Source: Crambe crambe (Eukaryota > Porifera > Demospongiae > Poecilosclerida > Crambeidae). Taken from it: a DNA stretch of 64,000 bases. Of the stretch, positions 58,083-64,000 are shown piece by piece. Numbering within the stretch: position 1 is the stretch's first letter; each line of letters opens with the position of its first letter. The DNA lies in contig OZ004584.1 in assembly GCA_963924555.1 (NCBI GenBank), forward strand, positions 2,107,001 to 2,171,000. The letters run 5' to 3'. The notes beneath the pieces are model-generated. The model was not told where the DNA came from and did no database searches. It was given only the letters and a program-made list of their open reading frames with translations. A program made the position numbers and the translations under genes.

Positions 58083-59032
58083 GCCACGACATACATACCA
58101 CCAACAATATTAAGATGAGGCTGTGTGCTGATGAACTTTGTGATTATTGTAATAAAAATAATCAACTTATACATTCAGTAGAACTTAGAGGTATTCTACT
58201 GAGTCATATAGTATAATAATTATAGTCTACTATATACCACGTAGGTAGTTTTGCCCTTCTCAATGTTTGATGAGCAGATGCAGCTATTACAATCATATCA
58301 TCACTGTTACATGTATACATCGTGCAACCATTTTCTGTTCTTTGAGTATCGTTTTTTCATAATTGTAAGACTGAAATATCTATTCAAAAGTAATGGAGAA
58401 TTACTTTATTTTGGTGGGCATGTTATAGTTAGCTACCAGTCCATTCTCCTGGTTGCTTTCCTCATGCACTTCAGAACTATAGACACGTATTTCATGCTGT
58501 CAGTCAATCAAATCACTGAGGGCTATAAATAGCCACTGCATTGAGATTTTTTTGTATGAATCCACTTCCTTAAAGGGCCTGAATATCAAAGAGTACGATA
58601 TAGCAATTGTGTGTTGCTTCTGCCAACTTGGGAGTGCATCTCCAACAACACTAGCATACCCATCAAAAAAGGGGGTCATTTATTGATAATTAAAAGTCAT
58701 CGAAAGTTATATAGTAGCAGGAATAACAGTAACTTCATGGCAGGACATTATCTTTTGTATAGTCATTAGCAGTAGAAGTAGATGGAGACTAAACTGGTGC
58801 AAAATAATATGAACTCGATATGGAATTGTCTGTTTTTGGCAGTTTCATGTTGTATAGAATTGGATACGTTTTAGGTATACTCAATGTAGTCCTAAGGATT
58901 TTAATGGAATGAACTTAGTGCACAAACAAGTCATAATCAGAGAGTGCGGTAGCACTCTCTATGTACGCAAAACGTCCACGCTCATTAATAATATAATAAT
59001 AATAAATAAGAATCTTCTTCGCTTATTATTCT
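58083..59032. other. No gene; contains the TCAGAGAGTGC palindrome
   Basis: A frame at 58251-58532 has no recognisable domain. TCAGAGAGTGCGGTAGCACT occurs at about 58937. Otherwise AT-rich. Confidence 0.4.
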
Positions 59033-59059
59033 CAGCTAACATGATAAAAATTCAATAGA

Positions 59060-59205
59060 ATTAGTTCTCATAAAATTAGCTTATGAAACAAACCACCAAC
59101 GTTTCGACCAGAATACTCTAGATAAGTCCTACCCTGATGAAGGCTAGAGTATTCTGGTCGAAACGTTGGTGGTTTGTTTCATAAGCTACTTTTATGAGAA
59201 CTAAT
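59060..59205. mobile_element. Near-perfect hairpin element, 62-bp arms
   Basis: The left arm 59060-59121 and right arm 59144-59205 are inverted copies with one mismatch, separated by a 22-base loop. Arm core: CCACCAACGTTTCGACCAGA. A shorter relative is at 8230-8300. Confidence 0.85.
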
Positions 59206-59217
59206 AATCTTCTTCTT

Positions 59218-59322
59218 CTTGACAGCCATAACTCCCGACTGCTTCATCCTATATCTACAATCTTGGTACCATATTATTGAAGCTCTACACCTGATCTAAG
59301 GAATGGTATTGTTCAAATTGAA
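59218..59322 (+). repeat. Host repeat copy 1, split by two insertions
   Basis: GCCATAACTCCCGACTGCTT, ATCTTGGTACCAT and GAAGCTCTACACCT match 61627-61790. The match resumes at 59995-60005 and again from 61598, the gaps being the two elements described next. Confidence 0.85.
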
Positions 59323-59985
59323 TAATCTCGCGCGCGCAGCCCCCTGTAAAAAATAGGGGTCTGGGCCAATGTGTATACCTTTCTCGTTCTCAAGGCGTGG
59401 TTTATTATGACGTATGACTATCATTAAAAAAGTGCGAGTATAAAATTAATTTTTTATTTGTAGCAGCATGGAAGAGATGTCTCTTCACAGTCAGAGGAGA
59501 AGAAACAGAGTTGCAGCTTAACATTGCAAGCAGTAGCCCAAACACTTCTCTCTTATAGAACCAGGGAGAATGCAGCTATGGCTGCATCTTGATCCTTACT
59601 ATTATTATAAATACAGTAGACTTCTTGTCCATGGACACTAGGAAGTAGCTAATATATGATTTTCCATAGCCAGTAGGGAGTGACACAAAGACATCATGGC
59701 CAGTTACAAATTTCTGTGAAGAGTCCTCTCTTGCTCTGGCTTCGTGGTGCAAATAACTCCGCTGTCCTGGCAATGATTGTTTATACTTGGACTCAGGCTC
59801 TGGAAACTATGCTAGAAGCTTAGCACTAGCTAGTAGCAAAAAATCTAGCTCGTAATTTTTACACCTTCTCTCACGTGCTCCATAAGCAATACAGCTCTAG
59901 TACGCTCCTCCAGGAGAGAACAAAAAAGGTATACGCATTAGACCAGACCCCTATTTTTTTACAGGGGGCTGTGCGTGCAAGACTA
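59323..59985 (-). mobile_element. RecQ-remnant transposon, copy 3, with 9-bp TSD
   Basis: It starts TAATCTCGCGCGCGCAGCCC and its right end, read in reverse, is TAGTCTTGCACGCACAGCCC. The 9-bp flanks CAAATTGAA are exact (59314-59322 and 59986-59994). Subterminal CCCCTGTAAAAAA...AGGGGTCTGG blocks match copy 2. The interior has a minus-strand RecQ piece. Confidence 0.85.
59576..59773 (-). pseudogene. RecQ-like helicase fragment (copy 3)
   Basis: The minus strand reads HDVFVSLPTGYGKSYISYFL, a complete Walker A in RecQ context. It then jumps to KKSTVFIIIVRIK, which resembles the later SxxIVVSPL region, so an internal deletion is likely. Confidence 0.75.
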
Positions 59986-60219
59986 CAAATTGAAGTAAAG
60001 CTCAAGGGTCTGACTAAAACACGGACCAGACCGGACCACCGGACCATGATAAACTTTTTCGCACGAAGTCAAAAATGCGCATGCGCGCTTGATTGCAATC
60101 CGGTGTAGTAGTGAAATAGGGCCCCCCTGGTTTTGGGGCCCCCATCCCCAAATCACTAGAGATTTAGGGCTGGGGGGCCCCATGCAACTAGGGTTATGGG
60201 GACCCCATAGTCCCCATAT

Positions 60220-60640
60220 TCCTAGGGCTATAGGGACCAGTCAGTGATATGGGGCCCCCTCAATTTTCCAAGCTTCCTAGCAAAATAAAAGCTTTTGCTA
60301 TAGGGACCAGTCAGTGATATGGGGCTCCCTCAATTTTCCAAGCTTCCTAGCGAAATAAAAGCTTTTGCTATAGGGGCCAGTCAGTGATATGGGGCTCCCT
60401 CAATTTTCCAAGCTTCCTAGCAAAATAAAGCTATAGGGACCAGTCAGTGATATGGGGCTCCCTCAATTTTCCAAGCCTTCCTAGCAAATAAAAGCTTTTG
60501 CTATAGGGACCAGTCAGTGATATGGGGCTCAATTTTCCAAGCTTCCTAGCAAAATATAAAAATTTGCTATAGGGACCAGTCAGTGATATGGGGCTCCCCC
60601 TCAATTTTCCAAGCTTCCTAATAAAATAAAAGCTTAACTT
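60220..60640. repeat. Tandem array, six units of about 65-72 bp
   Basis: Each unit contains GGG(A/G)CCAGTCAGTGATATGG, CTCAATTTTCCAAGC and TTCCTAGCAAAATAAA. Units begin near 60235, 60306, 60377, 60438, 60508 and 60578. Not CRISPR: there are no unique spacers. Confidence 0.85.
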
Positions 60641-60679
60641 TATAGTGTAGCTAACTGTGATGGTATCTGAATATTGTCC

Positions 60680-60765
60680 TCCCAAAATTTGTCCCAGTGG
60701 ACTATTTTCACCAGTGAGTAATGTCCCCCTAGGACATAATGTCCCCCCTCAGTGAATAATGAAAT
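60680..60765. repeat. Short GTCCCC palindromic array
   Basis: TTTTCACCAGTGAGTAATGT, CCCCCTAGGACATAATGTCC and CAGTGAATAATG are the same motifs as in the ends of the 4776-7135 element. Probably one deleted terminus. Confidence 0.6.
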
Positions 60766-60957
60766 CCTCAAGGCTGAAGAATTGTCACTGCATGGATGCG
60801 AGAGAGAAAAAAAGAAGATGGGGCAATTAAAGCAGGCTGAGGATAAAAACAAAACAAAATAAAAAACAACAACAGAAAAAAGATTGATTAATGGTTACAT
60901 GTCTTATAATTATAATTGGGTGGCTTGGGATTTGACATACAGTTTCAGCAAGGGCAA

Positions 60958-61400
60958 ACAAGATGGAATGTGCAAGTGCATGTTATTGGACTTCTCAGAA
61001 TAACTGACCAAAGGTAATCTTTGAGTTTGGATTTGATGGTAGGAGCACCTAAGGTTATATCAATTGGTGGCAGAGAGTTCTAGTCAGCCTGTTGTGATGT
61101 GGATCCCAGATACTGGCACCGTAGTCTAGGATTGGGACATAGTAGAGGCGGGTAAGGCAATTGGAGTCTGCTAGGTGAAAGTGCATGCCGATATAAGAAG
61201 CCAATAATGCGTTTTGCCTGACAGCATAGGTTGCATTGATGTGTGCATGCAGACCTAGTCTGGCGTAGCGGTGACCCTTACCAACCCAGGAGAGAGGATG
61301 ATAGATTCCTAGGTACTTGATGGAGGACACAGTCTCAATAACCTTCTTTCCAAGGTCTAATTTTGCTAGGAGAGCAATTTGTTGGTGACCGATTGTGTTT
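60958..61400 (-). pseudogene. Non-LTR retrotransposon RT C-terminal fragment
   Basis: The minus strand encodes SSIKYLGIYHPLSW, YYVPILDYGASIWDPH and, after a frame change, LPPIDITLGAPTIKSKLKDY. This is the usual order after the RT domain in jockey/CR1/RTE-like elements (KYLGV...W, PILEYASPVWDP, then a WNxLP-like segment). It is a dead fragment inside the 8-bp-TSD element. Confidence 0.7.
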
Positions 61401-61439
61401 GTATAATCAGATATAGCTATACCACCTCTTCGATAGGTA

Positions 61440-61560
61440 CAGCGACAATATATCCTGGCGGCGACGAAATATCCTAGGAGATTATGTCGCTCGCGACAGA
61501 ACTTCCTAGGATATTTTGTCGCCGCGACAGAATCTCCCAGCGACAAAATAAACTGTGACA
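61440..61560. repeat. Array of CGACA/TGTCG palindromes near an element end
   Basis: TGTCGCCGCGACAG, CGCTCGCGACAG and ATATCCTAGGA units alternate in both orientations, resembling the iterated-palindrome design of the 4776-7135 termini but with different bases. TGACACCGG follows both here (61556) and at 7129. Confidence 0.6.
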
Positions 61561-61626
61561 CCGGTCCGGTCCGTGTTTTAGTCAGACCCAAGCTCAAGTC
61601 CTAACTGTCAATTGCCGCCTTCGTGG

Positions 61627-61790
61627 ACGCTTGATAGCCATAACTCCCGACTGCTTCGTCCTATATCTACGATCTTGGTACCATCTTGAAGCTCTACACC
61701 TCAGGAAAGGAATGGTATCGTTCAAATTGATCAAATTGAAGTAAAGCTCAAGTCCTAACTGTCAATTGCCGTTCGAGTGCCTTCGTGGAC
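61627..61790 (+). repeat. Host repeat copy 2, with a probable excision footprint
   Basis: Colinear with copy 1 (59218-61615). At 61723-61740 it reads CAAATTGA, T, CAAATTGAA, where copy 1 carries RecQ element copy 3 between two CAAATTGAA. Confidence 0.75.
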
Positions 61791-61924
61791 GTACGACTCA
61801 AATTCTCGAACGCTTCGTATAGACAGCAAAGTTAGTTTATACACTTCATAGACGCTACATAGACGTTTCATTAGAACGCTTCGTGTTGACAGCTTTAGCC
61901 ACGCCCCTTGAAAAAATTGTGCAA

Positions 61925-62241
61925 ACAAGTGAGAGTAAAAACTAAATTAAAGAGTGATGTAGGCTTGAGTACATGACTATACAAAGTACGGAAACAAGGT
62001 GCTGGCTATGTACTGACCCTACATCGCTGCTAACTGTCATAAAATTGACATCGCTGCAAGGTGTAGCCAAAAAGGATAGTATGGCAGCAGCAATGTTGAT
62101 TTTATAACAGTTAGCAGAGCAGTCCATGCAGCGATGTAGGGTCAGTACATAGCCAGCACCTTATTTCCGTACTTTTTATAGTCATGTACTCAAGTCTACA
62201 TCACTCTTTCATTTAGAAGAAATGTTTTTACTCTCACTTGT
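61925..62241. mobile_element. Foldback MITE, ACAAGTGA family
   Basis: Ends ACAAGTGAGAGTAAAA and the complement ending CTCTCACTTGT, with long arms (GTACTGACCCTACATCGCTG and complement). Non-coding. Confidence 0.75.
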
Positions 62242-63390
62242 ACAATTAGATGTACATAGAGAAGTACTATCTCTACTCAGCTAAGTTACATGATTAGGAG
62301 ATAGCTATACACTCCATTGTCAAGTTTTGAAGTTAACAATAATTATGTTTGAAGTTGATCTATGATTTAAAGATTGTTATTTGTTCTAATTTTGGGAAGC
62401 TAAGCCAATAATTATTTATGATAGTACTTGGCCTTCTCCGTAACTTTTGGGAAAGCATCATACATCATGTGAAATTACTTATCAATACATCATTCATTGA
62501 TTGATAGGTTTTACGTTTACTCTGAACAGCTTGTTCCTTAGCGTATTTCTCAGCTGAGATTAAAATATCTAATATTTATTAAGCAAGTTATGTTTACTCT
62601 GAAAGGCTTGCTTCCTATTTCACAGCTGTCTTAAACATAGTCAGAGCAGCTAAATTGAAGGCAGAAGACTTTAAGTTACTAAAATACAATTAAGTGCAGA
62701 ACTTAAAAACAAAATAAAACAAAACAAACTTGACCTATATCTTAGCAGAAGGGATATAGATCATCGATGGATGTCCTTTGGACCGTCCGGGGATATCCTG
62801 CCCCCCAAGAATCTTATGCAATGTCCCATGTACATACATTCATTCATTTATACATAGACTAATACGATTGTAGATAAAGTATTGAAAAACCACTGTAAGG
62901 ATTCTTGAATATTCAAGTGAGTATAGCTTTGAAAATTAATTTTAGTTTCATTGATCATAGCTAAATAGAAAAGAAGTCTTAACTTTTCAAGTCAGTATGA
63001 GTGTTTTGAGAATTAATCATAAATAGGCTAACATGCTGAATAGTATAGTAACAAGAGTTTGGGCATGGGCTTGAGTACTTAAAATGAAAGTTGAAAGTGC
63101 AATGAAAATCAATTTATAATTTATGACAGCTTGTTTTTGTTCTATAGTGTAAATTAGTTGCATTGGGACACACCAGGTTTTCATAATTTTATAGGATGAT
63201 CATAAGATGATAATTAATATTGAATACCACTGGCTGAATGATGAAACTAGCAATAGAATCATATGGAACTTTTATTACTGTGTTATGAAAATTACTTCAA
63301 TCATAATGATTACTCAGATATTAAATTCAATAACTACAATATTTCAGTCACCACATAAATGCAGTTTTCTCAGATATAAATTTTAGAATG
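62242..63390. other. Intergenic, no gene seen
   Basis: AT-rich 5' flank of the 63451 gene. No exon, domain or large repeat recognised. Confidence 0.5.
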
Positions 63391-63391
63391 G

Positions 63392-63399
63392 GTATAAAG
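63392..63399 (+). promoter_or_regulatory. TATA-like box of the 63451 gene
   Basis: GTATAAAG about 52-59 bases before the ATG, preceded by ATATAAATTTTAGAAT as in the 57384 gene. Confidence 0.55.
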
Positions 63400-63450
63400 A
63401 GAGAAAGATACTTCATAATCCCTCAGTTACAGAGCTAAAACTTTTTGAAG

Positions 63451-64000
63451 ATGTTGCTAATTGTTCTTCTCTTGCTAGTGATTGGTCGTATTTCTACTTC
63501 TGATGATATTACATGCATCTATGATGCTCAAAATGTCTGTGCTAACTGCACTATCCTGTACAACATGGAAAATATCACAGAAATTAGTAGCAACAGTGCA
63601 ACAGATATGACAATTTATATCAACACTATCGAACTTCAAGAGGTCATTATGATCTCCAACAAATCATCATTAGTTATATCTGGTATGAAAAGCATTATTA
63701 AATGCAGCAAAAATGGTATTGGATTATATTTGCGTAATATCACAAATTTGGAAATGCATGACATGGAATTCGCTTACTGTGGAGCAAATATATATGATGA
63801 TCGACTTGGAATGATTAATTTCAGTGTTCTCATCAGATACTGCACTGACATAACGATTGCTAATGTTAATATCACAAATAGTGAAAAAACTGGTTTAGCA
63901 ATGCTCCAGAATGGAGGGATGATCTTAATCAAACAAAGCAATTTCATGAATAATGGAAACTGGGAAAAATCTGAAGAAGACTGTGATGTAAATGAGAGAG
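63451..64000 (+). CDS. Beta-helix/multi-TM family gene, 5' part, cut by the window edge
   Basis: The ATG at 63451 opens a frame of 183 codons without stop to the window end. Signal peptide MLLIVLLLLVIGRIST. The rest parallels the 57384 gene residue for residue (CIYDAQNVCANCTILYN, LEMHDMEFAYCGA, EKTGLAMLQNGGMILIKQSN) with about 80 percent identity and many N-glycosylation sites. Only the start of the beta-helix is visible. Orientation is opposite to the other family genes, head-to-head with the 57384 gene across 6 kb. Confidence 0.85.
   Translation, partial: MLLIVLLLLVIGRISTSDDITCIYDAQNVCANCTILYNMENITEISSNSATDMTIYINTIELQEVIMISNKSSLVISGMKSIIKCSKNGIGLYLRNITNLEMHDMEFAYCGANIYDDRLGMINFSVLIRYCTDITIANVNITNSEKTGLAMLQNGGMILIKQSNFMNNGNWEKSEEDCDVNER

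Larger units (their letters stand above)
60006..61589. mobile_element. DNA transposon with GGGTCTGACTAAAACACGG ends and 8-bp TSD
   Basis: The inverted ends are perfect over about 22 bp. The duplication AAGCTCAA is at 59998-60005 and 61590-61597. The uninterrupted host sequence at 61741-61755 (AGTAAAGCTCAAGTCC) has a single copy, confirming the insertion. 8-bp duplications are typical of hAT elements. The interior contains a tandem array, a GTCCCC-type palindrome array and a retroelement fragment, but no transposase. Confidence 0.85.

Noticed and set aside
58251-58532. 93-codon plus-strand frame with hydrophobic segments
   Set aside because: No recognisable family, no splice partners, AT-rich chance hydrophobicity.
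59122-59160. Hammerhead-ribozyme-like core (CTGATGA ... CGAAAC) at the tip of the 59060 hairpin
   Set aside because: There is an extra A after CTGATGA, only a three-pair stem II with a wobble, and no stem I can be drawn. Resemblance of the core only.
60220-60640. Possible CRISPR-like array
   Set aside because: Repeats are long, directly adjacent and without unique spacers; the genome is eukaryotic.
1-64000. tRNA or rRNA genes
   Set aside because: I found no convincing cloverleaf with A/B boxes and no rRNA-like sequence by reading; a tRNAscan run would settle it.

Overview
The window is eukaryotic and most likely from a demosponge. It is AT-rich, crowded with TAGCTA-type simple sequence and short foldback elements, and has GT-AG introns. 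Its only long intact reading frames belong to a tandem family of very large, apparently intronless membrane proteins. The repeat flavour resembles haplosclerid sponges such as Amphimedon; the species is an inference. There are no bacterial operons, rRNA genes or CRISPR arrays.

Main gene family: secreted-type proteins of about 1150-1310 residues with a signal peptide, a long parallel beta-helix ectodomain (repeated GGG/GGA turns), a short Cys-rich CPPGY module and about nine membrane segments carrying a shared PLEKFKPFFD-type block. Three members look complete on the minus strand (40264-44154, 47047-50946, 53941-57384). One is full length with a single frameshift (13741-17600), and one enters the right edge on the plus strand (63451-64000). 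Two are broken (4079-4772 and 12302-13140). All five members whose 5' end is visible have a TATA-like box about 50-100 bp upstream of the ATG. Shared 3' flanks and ankyrin-like remnants show that the cluster grew by segmental duplication.

Other genes: a multi-exon coiled-coil gene (exons 19090-23391, probably continuing at 38820-39728) that has gathered frameshifts; a membrane-anchored fibrinogen-like protein (28245-29391) with a truncated copy (30460-31127); and a small multi-exon unit (34921-36238) with seven tandem mini-exons.

Mobile DNA fills the rest. The most unusual part is three elements at 20752-21270, 26522-27070 and 59323-59985. They share TAGTCT-type ends and exact 9-bp target duplications, and each holds a remnant of a RecQ-like helicase with its Walker A motif. 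Also present are a CXC-domain element (403-3073), an Ulp1/PHD element (4776-7135), an 8-bp-TSD element (60006-61589), a TTAA element (25260-26274), a TA-flanked MITE nested in another repeat, a non-LTR retroelement (32585-34673) that seems to carry the 5' end of a neighbouring transcript, and several foldback MITE families. Several insertions have an empty-site copy elsewhere in the window, so their boundaries can be read directly.
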